Virus record (IMG/VR): IMGVR_UViG_3300042517_001240 | Location: 1-20,757 of that record | DNA from: a virus | DNA length: 20,757 bases | Strand: one strand, 5' to 3' | Part shown: piece by piece, positions 6,655-14,846 of the stretch | How the letters are laid out: each line of letters opens with the position of its first letter | Numbering within the stretch: position 1 is the stretch's first letter | Notes under the pieces: generated by a model | Seen by the model: only the letters and a program-made list of their open reading frames with translations | Told to the model about the DNA's origin: nothing | Database searches by the model: none | Made by a program: the position numbers and the translations under genes

Positions 6655-8229
6655 TCAGAAGATGATGAGCCCGCCCGCGATTGCGCCACCGGCTCCGATA
6701 AGCGAACCTGTCATCGCGCTTTGCCCGGCGGATCTTGCCGCCCCGGCCTGCTGCCGGGCCGCGTCCTGCGCCGTGGCCGCGTTGAGCGCCGCGTTGTATC
6801 GGCTTTCGTCCCGGTTGAGGAACGCCCCGTAAGCCTGATCTTGCAGCCCCGTGAGCATTGTCGGCGTGCTCTGGCTCATGTTGAGCAGGTTGAGCCCGCC
6901 CTGCGTGGCGCCACCCGCGTTGGTGGGTCCGGCCAGAATCTGCTGCGCGGGATCGATCGCCTGGTTCAGTGTCACCGCGTTGGAGAGCAGACCGGCCCGG
7001 TTGGTTTGGAACCCGGCCCGTTGCGCGGCAGCGGCCCGGTTGAGCTGTTCCACGTTGGTGGCGAAGTCGCGGTTCTGCGCCAGCTCCTGGAGCGTCAACC
7101 CCGCGCGCTGCGCCACATCGGAGCGGTTGAGCTGTTCCACATTGGAAGCGAAGTCGCGGTTCTGCGCCAACTCCTGGAGCGTTAAACTCGCACGCTGGCC
7201 CGCCGCGGCGCGGTTCATCTGTTCCACATTGGATGCAAAGTCCCGGTTCTGCGCCAACTCTTGGAGCGTTAAACTCGCCCGCTGGCCCGCCGCGGCGCGG
7301 TTCATTTGTTCCACGTTGGATGCAAAGTCCCGGTTCTGCGCCTGCTCCCCGAGCAGCTGCTGGTTGACTCCGGAGGCGAATCCCCGGCGTTCACCGAGCC
7401 GGGCGCGTTGCGCAGCGTCCCGGTTCATGACCTCCGCGACAATGGCCGGGTTGGACCGGGCCAATCCGCGAGCCGAGAACGCAGCCCGGCTGGCCTGCTC
7501 CACGTTGCGGGCTTCATCGGCGGAGAGCCGGCCACCGAGCGCCAGCTCATCCAGCGCGCTCTGCTGGAGCGCCTGGGAGATCGCGCTGGGCCCTGCCCCC
7601 ATTGCGTTTGTGTTGAGCGACGAAAGCAGCTGGCTGTCTGCGAGGGTGTTTCCAATGACGCTCGGCCCCGCGCTCATCGCGTTTTTGTTGAGCACGGAAA
7701 GCAGCTCGCTGTCCGCGAGGGTGTTCCCCACCGCGCTCGGTCGATTCAGTGAGGCCTCTCTGTTGAGCTCAGAGAGCAGGTCGCTGCGGCCCAGCATGTT
7801 TGCGACATTTCCCTGTCTGTTCGCGGCCTCGGCGGTGAGCGAGGAGAGCAGCGCGTTGGGAGCGTTCGCGGCCTCGCCCAAGGCGGAGGCGGCCTCGTTC
7901 GTGCCTGAGTTGTAACGGTCGAGCGACCCTTGCAGCTCCGGGTTGGCCTTGAACGCAGCGGCCCTGGCCCGTTGGCCGAACTCCTCAAGAAACCCGATCC
8001 GGTTCGAGCGCGATGCGGCGTCGGCCTTGTCCATCGCCGCCGCCGTGGACGCAATCGCCTTGGGCGTCTGCTTCAGCATCGAGGCGAAACTCTGATCCTG
8101 CCGTTTCTGGAACGAGTCGAGCAGGCTGTTGGCGTAATCCTGCGCGCTCTGCTGGTTGCCAGAGTCCTTGTAGGACGGCGCACTTTTCCTCTTCTTCTTC
8201 TTTGGCGAGAGCGTGTATTGGCGCGACAT
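6655..8229 (-). CDS. Repeat-rich internal virion / ejection-type protein (524 aa)
   Basis: The protein starts with a lysine cluster (KKKKRK, residues 10-15). It continues as an Ala/Asn/Gln/Leu-rich, almost wholly helical chain and ends in a glycine-rich hydrophobic segment, SLIGAGGAIAGGLIIF (509-524). Two repeat arrays are present: four units of about 25 residues (131-229) and four units of 29 residues (297-412). No catalytic motif is visible. Composition, length, a membrane-active tail and position after the tail genes fit an internal virion or DNA-ejection protein of a short-tailed phage. A structural fibre shaft is a less likely alternative. The ATG lies 4 bases after the upstream stop. 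No family was recognised with certainty. Confidence 0.85.
   Translation of the reverse strand: MSRQYTLSPKKKKRKSAPSYKDSGNQQSAQDYANSLLDSFQKRQDQSFASMLKQTPKAIASTAAAMDKADAASRSNRIGFLEEFGQRARAAAFKANPELQGSLDRYNSGTNEAASALGEAANAPNALLSSLTAEAANRQGNVANMLGRSDLLSELNREASLNRPSAVGNTLADSELLSVLNKNAMSAGPSVIGNTLADSQLLSSLNTNAMGAGPSAISQALQQSALDELALGGRLSADEARNVEQASRAAFSARGLARSNPAIVAEVMNRDAAQRARLGERRGFASGVNQQLLGEQAQNRDFASNVEQMNRAAAGQRASLTLQELAQNRDFASNVEQMNRAAAGQRASLTLQELAQNRDFASNVEQLNRSDVAQRAGLTLQELAQNRDFATNVEQLNRAAAAQRAGFQTNRAGLLSNAVTLNQAIDPAQQILAGPTNAGGATQGGLNLLNMSQSTPTMLTGLQDQAYGAFLNRDESRYNAALNAATAQDAARQQAGAARSAGQSAMTGSLIGAGGAIAGGLIIF
6994..7341 (-). repeat. Four tandem 87-bp (29-residue) coding repeats
   Basis: Units cover residues 297-325, 326-354, 355-383 and 384-412. 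The unit begins AQNRDFASNVEQMNRAAAGQ and continues RASLTLQEL. Units 1 and 2 are identical in protein, with small DNA differences. Unit 3 changes to LNRSDVAQRAG, and unit 4 diverges after RAGF. A degenerate fifth copy may lie upstream at residues 268-296 (MNRDAAQRARLGERRGFASG). Confidence 0.95.
7543..7839 (-). repeat. Four degenerate 25-residue coding repeats
   Basis: Residues 131-155, 156-180, 181-205 and 206-229 align on the pattern N-x-N/E-A-x(3)-PS-x-I/V-GNTLADS-x-LLS-x-L. The two central units share GNTLADS followed by LLS. The outer two are degenerate (NVANMLGRSDLLSEL and AISQALQQSALDEL). Confidence 0.8.
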
Positions 8230-8233
8230 AACG

Positions 8234-8698
8234 TTAGAGGCCGAGTTTGGCGCGGCGTTCCGCGATCTCCGCTTCCAGCTCGCGCAGTTTCGCGGCTTCC
8301 TCGGCGCGGCGTTTGTCGGCGAGCGGTTTGCCGGCGAACGCGAGCAGGTCCAGCACGGCGTCGAACGTCCCGGTCTTCACCGCCTCGGGCACGACCGTCG
8401 CCGCCTTCTCCAGCACCTGGGCTTGATAGGCGAGATTGGCGTCGAGCTCGGCCTGGAGCCCGGCGCGTTCGGCCTTGAGCGCGGCGGCTTTGTCGGCTTC
8501 AAGCGCGAGCGCGTCGGCGTGGGTTTGGTTGAGCGCGGCGATCTGCGCGGCGTGTTCGGCGCGGAGCGCGGCGTCGTAGGCTACCAGGGCCCGCTGGATG
8601 TCGGAGGCGAGCTGAGGGTTGTTGGCGATGGTGTCCGCCACTGCGCCGTAGTGTTTGCCGTCGACGAGAACGCTGTGCGGGGATTCTAGGGTAATCAT
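8234..8698 (-). CDS. Coiled-coil protein of the tail region (154 aa)
   Basis: A short N-terminal segment (MITLESPHSVLVDGKHYGAV) is followed by long Ala/Glu/Leu/Lys heptads at residues about 33-98. A middle segment comes next (TFDAVLDLLAFAGKPL), and then a second coiled coil at 126-152. The start is fixed by an ATGA overlap with the fibre gene upstream; a longer reading frame to 9022 only shadows that gene. Position right after a tail-fibre gene suggests a fibre-associated structural protein or assembly chaperone, but no family was recognised. Confidence 0.82.
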   Translation of the reverse strand: MITLESPHSVLVDGKHYGAVADTIANNPQLASDIQRALVAYDAALRAEHAAQIAALNQTHADALALEADKAAALKAERAGLQAELDANLAYQAQVLEKAATVVPEAVKTGTFDAVLDLLAFAGKPLADKRRAEEAAKLRELEAEIAERRAKLGL

Positions 8699-9855
8699 AC
8701 GTTGAAAACAAAAATGTCGATGGGCTGGGTCGCCAGAGAGACAGAGGCGGCGCCGTTGTTGCCATACCAAACCTGAACAGAGTCGTTTGTGTTGCAGCGG
8801 GCCATGAGGGTCACGCTCGTTTGGACCTCCTGAATGTGCACCATGGCCCCAATGGTGGCTCCGGTTACTGTGTAGTTTGCTAGGTGGAATGATCCGGCAG
8901 AAATGGTTGTGCCGGTCTGCGTGACGGTCGCCTTGAGCACGCTTTTTAACGGAATGGCCGACGCGCCGATCTTCAGCGGCACGTTGACCTGGAGCGGAGA
9001 AGTGTCGCTCCGCATCGCGCATTGCCAGATCCCGCGCCCTGCGCCTGCCGCGGTGGTCCCGGTGAAATAGAAATTCCCGTCAGACCCCATGGTCATGTAA
9101 GGCATCGTTCCGCTCTGGTCGGTCCAAACAATGCCCGTGTTATTGGCTGTGAGCCGCACGTTGCCGGAAACGCTGAGCTTGTCCGGAGTAACGGTCGTCC
9201 CGATCCCCACGTTGTTCCCGCCTGCTGCTCCTGTAAGGAAAAGCATTGGCGCGTTGACGTTGCTTCCGTTTGTGGTTCCCAGCGCCACGCCGTAATTCAG
9301 CCCCGCCGGGTTGAACTCGATAAACCCTTGGGGCGTTGCGTCGGTGAACTGCTGCAAGCGCGTGGTGGTGGTTTCCCAGTTTGTCCCCGTCGAGTTCCGC
9401 ACCTGCAAAAGTCGGAGCGTCGAGACATTCCCGTTGTTCCACTCTGCGCGGAACATCTCCGCGCTCGATCCTGCGGAAGATCCGACAACCCCACCGGCAA
9501 CATGGAGCTTGGCCTGCGGCACGCCTTGGTTGATCCCGCAGTTGTTGTTCACGTCCCACGATGCGAGCGGAAAGCCGACGTTCTCAGCGTCGTTTGTGCG
9601 CGCAAGGCCGACGGTTCCGCTTGTCTCAACATACGCCCGAAATCGCTTTTTATCCGTCGGCGCGGAGAGGTTCGTGAGCTGCAAGAACGGATAAACGCCG
9701 TCCGTAATCCGCAACGAAGTGAAATTGGTATCCGACGCCACCACGCTCCCCGGCGAAAGCGCCACCGTCGGCTGCCCGAGTTGGTTGAGCTGCGCCTTGC
9801 TGATCGGCCCGGTGACGCTCGAAAGATTGATGCCTGGTGTGACTGTGAGAATCAT
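8695..9855 (-). CDS. Tail fibre / receptor-binding protein
   Basis: The 386-residue protein is rich in Gly, Thr, Asn and Ser, like trimeric phage fibres. It carries the fibre signatures AKLHVAGG and NNVGIGTTVTPDKLSVSGNV, which occur in shafts of many phage fibres and S74-type tail proteins. No S74 intramolecular chaperone domain is visible; the end (residues about 290-386) looks like a beta-sandwich tip. The N-terminus (ISKAQLNQLGQPTVALSPGS) may be the virion anchor. ATG overlaps the nozzle stop as ATGA, so the two are probably translationally coupled. It probably recognises the host surface; the receptor cannot be read from sequence. Confidence 0.82.
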   Translation of the reverse strand: MILTVTPGINLSSVTGPISKAQLNQLGQPTVALSPGSVVASDTNFTSLRITDGVYPFLQLTNLSAPTDKKRFRAYVETSGTVGLARTNDAENVGFPLASWDVNNNCGINQGVPQAKLHVAGGVVGSSAGSSAEMFRAEWNNGNVSTLRLLQVRNSTGTNWETTTTRLQQFTDATPQGFIEFNPAGLNYGVALGTTNGSNVNAPMLFLTGAAGGNNVGIGTTVTPDKLSVSGNVRLTANNTGIVWTDQSGTMPYMTMGSDGNFYFTGTTAAGAGRGIWQCAMRSDTSPLQVNVPLKIGASAIPLKSVLKATVTQTGTTISAGSFHLANYTVTGATIGAMVHIQEVQTSVTLMARCNTNDSVQVWYGNNGAASVSLATQPIDIFVFNV

Positions 9856-11630
9856 GCGAGTGGTTTCAGGGTGCGCTGCGGGTTGGTGGCCTCCACCGTG
9901 GTGGCCGTCACCGCGCAGACGCCTTGCGTGTTGCTGATCCGCATCGACACGGACCGCGCCGTGGCCGACACCGCCCGTTTCTCAAGGAGCGTTTGCCGGG
10001 CGTCGAAATCCACCCCGGGCGGGTCGAGCAGAATCGGCACGGCCAAATCCACGGAGTAATCCTCCCGCCGCGGCGTGGCGTGATCGAGCGCGGCGTTGCT
10101 CGGGTTCCAGTCGGGCACACCGTGCGTGTAGTAGCGGGTGCGGCTTTTGGTGATGGCCGGGCCCGTGCTCGTCGTCTCGTTGTAGCCGTCCGTGAGCAGG
10201 TCCACCATCACACTGGGCGCCCACGTCTCGAGGTTCACGCTGATCCGCCGAAGCACTTTGCTTTGGTGATCCGAGAAGGTGTATCCCCGGGTCTCCAGCT
10301 GATCCGCGATCGGATACGCCAGCCCGCCCACCTCGTCGTTGGATCCGTCGTAAAGCAGGAACGCCCCGCTCTGCGCGTTGCCGCCCGGATCGCTGTTTCC
10401 GGAGAACATCCCGTAAAGCCGTTTCTCCCCGCCCCAATCCGAGACGAGCAGGTTATCGAAATAAATCCCAGCCGGGTCCGTCGGTGAAACCGTGGCCGGT
10501 CCCTGATGAATCCCCTGCCAAGCGTCCGTCACGGTGTCATACACCAGGAGCGCATTGGGCCGGGTGGCCGTGTCGAGCGGCACGGCGAGATAGTAGTAAC
10601 GCCCCACCACCGCGCCCACACACAATCCCCGGGCGCCCGGGTTGATGCGCCGAATCAACGGCGTGATGGGATCGGAAACGGGCGTGGCCGCCGTCTGCAA
10701 CCGATCCGCGATGATCTGTTGCACCCGATAAACCCCGTTGCTGGAAAGGAAGAACACGTCGCCGCCCACCATCGCCACCGAACGCCGGGCCGCGCAGCCA
10801 ATCTCCCGGTTGATCTGGTCGAGCCGGACCTGGGAGAGATCCCCGTAAATGTTGGAGATGATGTGAACGCTCTGGTCCTTGAACACGAGGAGCGCGTTGT
10901 TCGTGAACGGGAACACGCGCACAATCGCGTCGTCGGACCCGGAGTTCACGTTGAAATCGTTCAGCGCCGCGTCAAACGCGGTGTAATCGAGCAGGTCGGA
11001 CACGGCGATCTGATCCCGTGAATACGGCACAAACAACCGGTTGCCCATGAGCTCGGCCGTGGTCGCTCCGGGAATCGGGCTCAGGCCCGCGCCCGGGTCC
11101 ACCTGCGATGCCTCCACAAACGTCGTCGTGAGTTCGCCGTCCCACACCCAAGGCACCTTGCCCGGACCCCGGAACAGGAGCACCTGGTTGAACGCCTGCA
11201 CCACGTCGATCGGGTCGCTGGTCACCAGCCCCGTGTACGGGATCGAAAACCCGGAGCTCCCCTCCCGGGTGAAATAAGCGCGATCGCTCCCCGCGTGGAC
11301 GAGATATTCCACGCCGTCCGGATCCGAATAAATCCCCGACCCGCGCACAAACGTGACAGCGGGCAAAGCGGCCGTGCCCACGCGGTGTTCGGCCGGCATC
11401 CGGAACCCTTCGCGGGTGGTGGCGGATCCGTTCACGAACACCTTGTTCAGCGCAGCGGCGCACCAGCCCGGCTCCAGGCGTTCCCGGGCCAGCTTGGTGT
11501 TGACCCCCACAAACGACGCATCGCCGTCCACGCGGCTCTCGGCATCGTTCTGTGTGGCTCGTTCGTAACGCACGGGAAAGACAGTGAAAGCGGGGCGGCA
11601 CCGCTGGCAAAGCTGCGGTGCGGAAACCAC
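9852..11630 (-). CDS. Tail nozzle / packaged-DNA stabilisation-like beta-propeller protein
   Basis: The 592-residue protein resembles the nozzle group (P22 gp10-like, T7 gp12-like). DASFVGVNTKLARERLEPG near residues 39-57 fits the usual opening of the fold. NRLFVPYSRDQIAVSDLLDY and NNALLVFKDQSVHIISN are typical propeller strands, followed by FFLSSNGVYRV and YYLAVPLD. It would close the tail below the adaptor. The start is GTG at 11630; there is no ATG between it and the in-frame stop at 11655-11657, so a later GTG is the only other option. The first 35 residues (with CQRC) are unusual for the family. A 24-base gap separates it from the portal gene, which is in the same frame. Confidence 0.82.
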   Translation of the reverse strand: MVSAPQLCQRCRPAFTVFPVRYERATQNDAESRVDGDASFVGVNTKLARERLEPGWCAAALNKVFVNGSATTREGFRMPAEHRVGTAALPAVTFVRGSGIYSDPDGVEYLVHAGSDRAYFTREGSSGFSIPYTGLVTSDPIDVVQAFNQVLLFRGPGKVPWVWDGELTTTFVEASQVDPGAGLSPIPGATTAELMGNRLFVPYSRDQIAVSDLLDYTAFDAALNDFNVNSGSDDAIVRVFPFTNNALLVFKDQSVHIISNIYGDLSQVRLDQINREIGCAARRSVAMVGGDVFFLSSNGVYRVQQIIADRLQTAATPVSDPITPLIRRINPGARGLCVGAVVGRYYYLAVPLDTATRPNALLVYDTVTDAWQGIHQGPATVSPTDPAGIYFDNLLVSDWGGEKRLYGMFSGNSDPGGNAQSGAFLLYDGSNDEVGGLAYPIADQLETRGYTFSDHQSKVLRRISVNLETWAPSVMVDLLTDGYNETTSTGPAITKSRTRYYTHGVPDWNPSNAALDHATPRREDYSVDLAVPILLDPPGVDFDARQTLLEKRAVSATARSVSMRISNTQGVCAVTATTVEATNPQRTLKPLA

Positions 11631-11654
11631 GGAAAAGCGGGAAATGAAGGCTCG

Positions 11655-13772
11655 TCAGGCGGTCGGCTCCATGAGCGGCTCCGCCCCGGTCCTTCCCGTG
11701 TTGGCGTTGGTCTGCTGCTGGATCATGAACTGGAGGTGTTTGACCCGGTTCTCGAAGAGCGCCTTGCGATCCGCCCGCACTTCCAGGCTCTGCGCGGCTT
11801 CCGGGTTCTGCTGGACGATGCCCAAGAGGGTCTGCAACCGGAGCTGATAGTTCTGACCGGACTCCCGCATGGGCGGTTCCACCCCGCTGGTGATGAGCGC
11901 GAAATTCTTCTGTTCGTCCTCGGTCTCGTTCGCGGCCACCGCCTGGGGATCGCCCACAAGCTGCTGCGCAAGAAGCGGATCGAACGAACCCATGGCCCAG
12001 TTGACCGCCCCGGCCCGGTCCACCTGTCCGGTTTGATCCATGCCCATGACCCCCTGGAGAAACTCCAGCTTTTGCTTGAGCAATTCCCGGTCGAGATTGG
12101 CCACATCGAACGCGATCCGGATATCGAACTGGCCTTGGATCTCGTCCCGGCTCACGCTGAACGGCACCCGTTGCCCGCCCGTGATGCGTTCCACGGTGGT
12201 CTCCGGGAGATACTGCTGGGCAAGTTGCACGGTCTGGGTCGCCATCTCCTGCACCTCGCTCAGGAACTTGTTCACCAAGCGGGTCTGCAAAAGCTGCGAG
12301 AGCACCGGGTTGACGGTCTGGGTGTTCCGCCCGAAATACCGGTCGAGCCGTTCCTGGCTGCTGCGCTCCACCTCCACCGACGCCCCGAGGTTCCCCGGCG
12401 GCGGGGCCATCCAGCGCAGTTCGCCCGAGCGGCGTTCGGTGTGTTGCACCCCGGGCCCGAACTCCAGCCGGGTTTTTCCCCGGTTGGGAGGGACGATCAC
12501 GGGCGGGATGGTGGCGATGCTGGTGTAGTCCGTCCGCGCATCGCTCTGGGCTTTGATGCTGTCCTGGAGGGATTTCCCCAGCTCCGGCACGCTCCGGCTT
12601 TCGCTCATGGACCGGCCCACGTATTCGCGCACCCCGGCCACGAACGGGAACCGCCCGTGTTTGTAGGGGAGCAACTCATGTTTCGCCGCCAGCTTGGGCA
12701 CATGCGGCGAGATGACCGTGCAATAAATCGCGGGCACACCCGTGTCGGTGTCCGTGCCCCGGCGGTAAACGTGAAAGATCTGGATGAGATCCTCCACATC
12801 CTCAAGGAACGGGCTGGTGGACCCCCGGCGGGCCCGGGTCCAGTCGGTGGCGGTCTGGAGGATGTTGCCCTCCCAATCTTTGCCCTTGGTTTTGAGCGCG
12901 GCGTCGATGAACTCCTCGTCGTAATCGTCCGTGGTGGCGCGGTCGGCCAGTTCGGTGGCGGTCACCCATTCGATCTTGGCGATCCAGCGGGCCGCCTGCA
13001 TGCTCTTGGTGGCCACGGGAAAGAACACGTCCACAAACGGGCGGAGCGCCTCCCAGCACGGCAGCGAGGAAAGCATCGTCTCGCGGGGCACCAGGCTGCG
13101 GCCGGTCTCGCGCAGTTCGTTGAGGATCACCCGGGCCTGTTTCTTGGAGATGCTCTCGGAATAACCCCGGATGAACGCCAGCATTTCCTCCTCGGCCAGC
13201 GGATCCTGGAGTTTCTCCACGAGCAGGGCGAGGCTGGTGAGTTTCTCGGGATCTTCCTGGGCGTCCGCATAGGTCTTCTCCAGGTCGATCTCCTCGTTCT
13301 CCAGTTGCCGCCGTTGTTCCCACCACACGCCCATCACGGCCATGCCGTATTGCTGGCGGTAGTTGGCGTAGAGCTCCAGCTCGCGCTCCAGGTCGCTCCG
13401 GAGATGGACCTTGAACAGCCATGTGAGGATATGGTTCACGAGCTGGGACGCGCCCATGCTATCGCCCCGGCTGGAAGTGACCTGCACCATGGAACGCGAG
13501 AACGCCTCCAGCATGAGGGCGACCTGTTCGTTGATGACCTCGTCCACGGCGCGCACCCTCTGATCGCTCGCGCCGTTCCACGGCATGGGGTCCACCCCGA
13601 GGCGATCCTTCCATTTCCGCCCATCGTCGCTCTGCCCGGACCATAGGCACATCCGGGTGCGCCAGTCGGCTTCCTGCTGATCGGTCAGCCCGCTGGAGTT
13701 GGTGAGGCAATCCTGGAGTTCCTTCAAAATGTCGGACACTGCGGGATCGGCGGAGGTCAGGAAATCGTTCAT
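11655..13772 (-). CDS. Portal protein
   Basis: The 705-residue protein fits large podovirus-type portals. An acidic helical N-terminus leads to DPMPWNGASDQRV (residues about 61-73), matching the PWxGASD motif of portals. It is followed by a helical wing with KLQDP and FIRGYSESISKK, and by the conserved core PELGKSLQDSIKAQSDARTD with IPPVIVPPN. A long C-terminal helical barrel rich in Gln and Leu ends in QQQTNANTG. It forms the dodecameric ring through which DNA is packaged and released. ATG overlaps the stop of the transpeptidase-like gene as ATGA. Its place downstream of the capsid and lysis genes is unusual, since portals normally lie upstream of the capsid gene. Confidence 0.9.
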   Translation of the reverse strand: MNDFLTSADPAVSDILKELQDCLTNSSGLTDQQEADWRTRMCLWSGQSDDGRKWKDRLGVDPMPWNGASDQRVRAVDEVINEQVALMLEAFSRSMVQVTSSRGDSMGASQLVNHILTWLFKVHLRSDLERELELYANYRQQYGMAVMGVWWEQRRQLENEEIDLEKTYADAQEDPEKLTSLALLVEKLQDPLAEEEMLAFIRGYSESISKKQARVILNELRETGRSLVPRETMLSSLPCWEALRPFVDVFFPVATKSMQAARWIAKIEWVTATELADRATTDDYDEEFIDAALKTKGKDWEGNILQTATDWTRARRGSTSPFLEDVEDLIQIFHVYRRGTDTDTGVPAIYCTVISPHVPKLAAKHELLPYKHGRFPFVAGVREYVGRSMSESRSVPELGKSLQDSIKAQSDARTDYTSIATIPPVIVPPNRGKTRLEFGPGVQHTERRSGELRWMAPPPGNLGASVEVERSSQERLDRYFGRNTQTVNPVLSQLLQTRLVNKFLSEVQEMATQTVQLAQQYLPETTVERITGGQRVPFSVSRDEIQGQFDIRIAFDVANLDRELLKQKLEFLQGVMGMDQTGQVDRAGAVNWAMGSFDPLLAQQLVGDPQAVAANETEDEQKNFALITSGVEPPMRESGQNYQLRLQTLLGIVQQNPEAAQSLEVRADRKALFENRVKHLQFMIQQQTNANTGRTGAEPLMEPTA

Positions 13773-14329
13773 GCGACGGGGCCTTCAATGAGAACGTAAG
13801 GGAGCGTGTGTTGATTGTTGCGGGCGAGTTGGTCTTGGACCGAGGCGATGAACGCCCGCCATTGGTCCGGGTAAATGGTCTGGCACCCGAGCGAGGAGGT
13901 CGTTCCAAACCCGCCCCGGTGGATGTTGATGCCGAACCAGCCGGTCTCGGCGGCGGCGTTGTCGCGGTCCACCGTGACGGGCGCCGCCTGGACCAGCGCC
14001 ACGTATTGGTCCTTGCGCGGTTTACTGAGCCCGTGAATGCCGATCCGATACCGCCACGTGCCGCACCGGAGCGAGGCGATCCCTTGCCGGTGACGGCTGG
14101 GGTCGGTGTTGGCGTTGAACGCGGCGGTGACGGCCGGAGCCTGGATAAAGATCGCGTCGTCGTAAATGCCCCGGTCGTTCTCGCCGGGCACGCCCATGGT
14201 GTCGCGGTAATACCCGCGCACCCCGAGCATGGCGACGGCCTCGGTCACGCCGTGATGCGCGAGCAACTTGCTCACCGCGTCGGCGGTGAGCCTAGGCCGT
14301 GCGGGCGGGAGAATTTGAGAGTCAGCCAT
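13769..14329 (-). CDS. L,D-transpeptidase (YkuD)-like protein, candidate endolysin
   Basis: The 186-residue protein has a C-terminal motif GINIHRGGFGTTSSLGCQ (residues 133-150). Its H137 and C149 in SSLGC resemble the His and Ser-x-Gly-Cys pair of L,D-transpeptidase catalytic domains. The N-terminal 40 residues look helical and the middle holds a beta-rich stretch (TWRYRIGIHG). In a phage such a protein would be expected to cut or remodel peptidoglycan during lysis. Supporting context is the neighbouring DUF1353, membrane and secreted small genes. The start is taken at ATG 14329; in-frame extension upstream is Pro/Arg-rich and only shadows the DUF1353 gene. A structural role is not excluded. 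Confidence 0.8.
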   Translation of the reverse strand: MADSQILPPARPRLTADAVSKLLAHHGVTEAVAMLGVRGYYRDTMGVPGENDRGIYDDAIFIQAPAVTAAFNANTDPSRHRQGIASLRCGTWRYRIGIHGLSKPRKDQYVALVQAAPVTVDRDNAAAETGWFGINIHRGGFGTTSSLGCQTIYPDQWRAFIASVQDQLARNNQHTLPYVLIEGPVA

Positions 14330-14382
14330 AGATAAAAGGCGAGCAGGGCGGATGCGAGAATGTGACGGTGCAAGAGCGGCAT
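14272..14382 (-). CDS. Possible 36-residue single-pass membrane peptide
   Basis: ATG at 14382 overlaps the stop of the DUF1353 gene (TGATG). The frame encodes 36 residues with one hydrophobic segment, ILASALLAFYLWLTLKF (residues 8-24), and a short basic tail. It overlaps the start of the transpeptidase-like gene by 58 bases in another frame. Translational coupling and the membrane segment favour a real small lysis peptide. The overlap and short length are reasons for doubt. Confidence 0.4.
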   Translation of the reverse strand: MPLLHRHILASALLAFYLWLTLKFSRPHGLGSPPTR

Positions 14383-14846
14383 CAGGTGAACATGAGTTTC
14401 TTGGTGTCGTCCCGGTCCCAAGCGGCCTGGCCCCCGGCCCGCACGGCGGCATACACCAGGGCGGTTTTCCACGCGGGCGCGCCGATGGCCAGCATCAGCT
14501 CGCGCAGGGTCTCATCGCATTGCTGCCGGGTGAGCGTGAGCCCGTTGGGGATCTTTCCCCACACGGCGTAAAGGTAATCGTGGGCAAACGCCGGGTAGAG
14601 AATATCGGGGTCCGAGCTGGCCAACACGGCCCACACCGCCCGGGGCACGCTGGCGCCGTCGGTCATGAACCCCGCTGGAATCACAAACCCGGCGGCTGCC
14701 ACGGTGTAAACGGGGAGATCCTGCTGGAACTCGCTCCACCACTTGAGAGAGAGCCCACGGTCGAGGATCTCCCGGCGTGCGAGTTGCCGGGTGAACGCGC
14801 TTCCCGAGAACCGGGTTATCCGCCGCAAAGGTTGCATGGTTTGCAT
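14382..14846 (-). CDS. DUF1353 family protein
   Basis: FMTDGASVPRAVW (residues 60-72) and PAFAHDYLYA (85-94) are the hallmark motifs of DUF1353, a family of roughly this length found in phages, often beside lysis genes. Its biochemical role is not established; the conserved His-Asp pair hints at a hydrolase-like or metal site. The gene overlaps the secreted Cys-rich gene by 31 bases if ATG 14846 is used. ATG 14837 is an alternative, and neither has a clear Shine-Dalgarno sequence. It probably belongs to the lysis module. Confidence 0.87.
   Translation of the reverse strand: MQTMQPLRRITRFSGSAFTRQLARREILDRGLSLKWWSEFQQDLPVYTVAAAGFVIPAGFMTDGASVPRAVWAVLASSDPDILYPAFAHDYLYAVWGKIPNGLTLTRQQCDETLRELMLAIGAPAWKTALVYAAVRAGGQAAWDRDDTKKLMFT

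Noticed and set aside
5866-7185. 439-codon plus-strand frame
   Set aside because: It is antisense to the PAPS-reductase-family and repeat-rich virion genes, has Arg/His/Pro-rich composition, and its internal repeat only mirrors the 87-bp repeat of the real gene.
6994-7341. CRISPR array or non-coding satellite
   Set aside because: The repeat period is 87 bases with no spacers, and it keeps the reading frame of a protein.
8234-9022. Long version (262 codons) of the coiled-coil gene
   Set aside because: The first 108 codons are His/Arg-rich and out of frame over the tail fibre. ATG 8698 in the ATGA overlap is the natural start.
9852-11630. Tape-measure or long-tail tube protein
   Set aside because: Neither this gene nor any other is a long helical tape-measure protein, and the strand pattern fits a nozzle propeller.
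11295-13646. 783-codon open frame on the plus strand, opposite the portal and nozzle genes
   Set aside because: The product is His/Gly/Arg/Pro-rich with no recognisable motif. The minus strand carries clear portal and nozzle proteins. Long antisense frames are expected in GC-rich DNA.
13769-14452. Long version (227 codons) of the transpeptidase-like gene
   Set aside because: The extra N-terminus is a Pro/Arg/Ser-rich shadow of the DUF1353 gene; ATG 14329 fits better.
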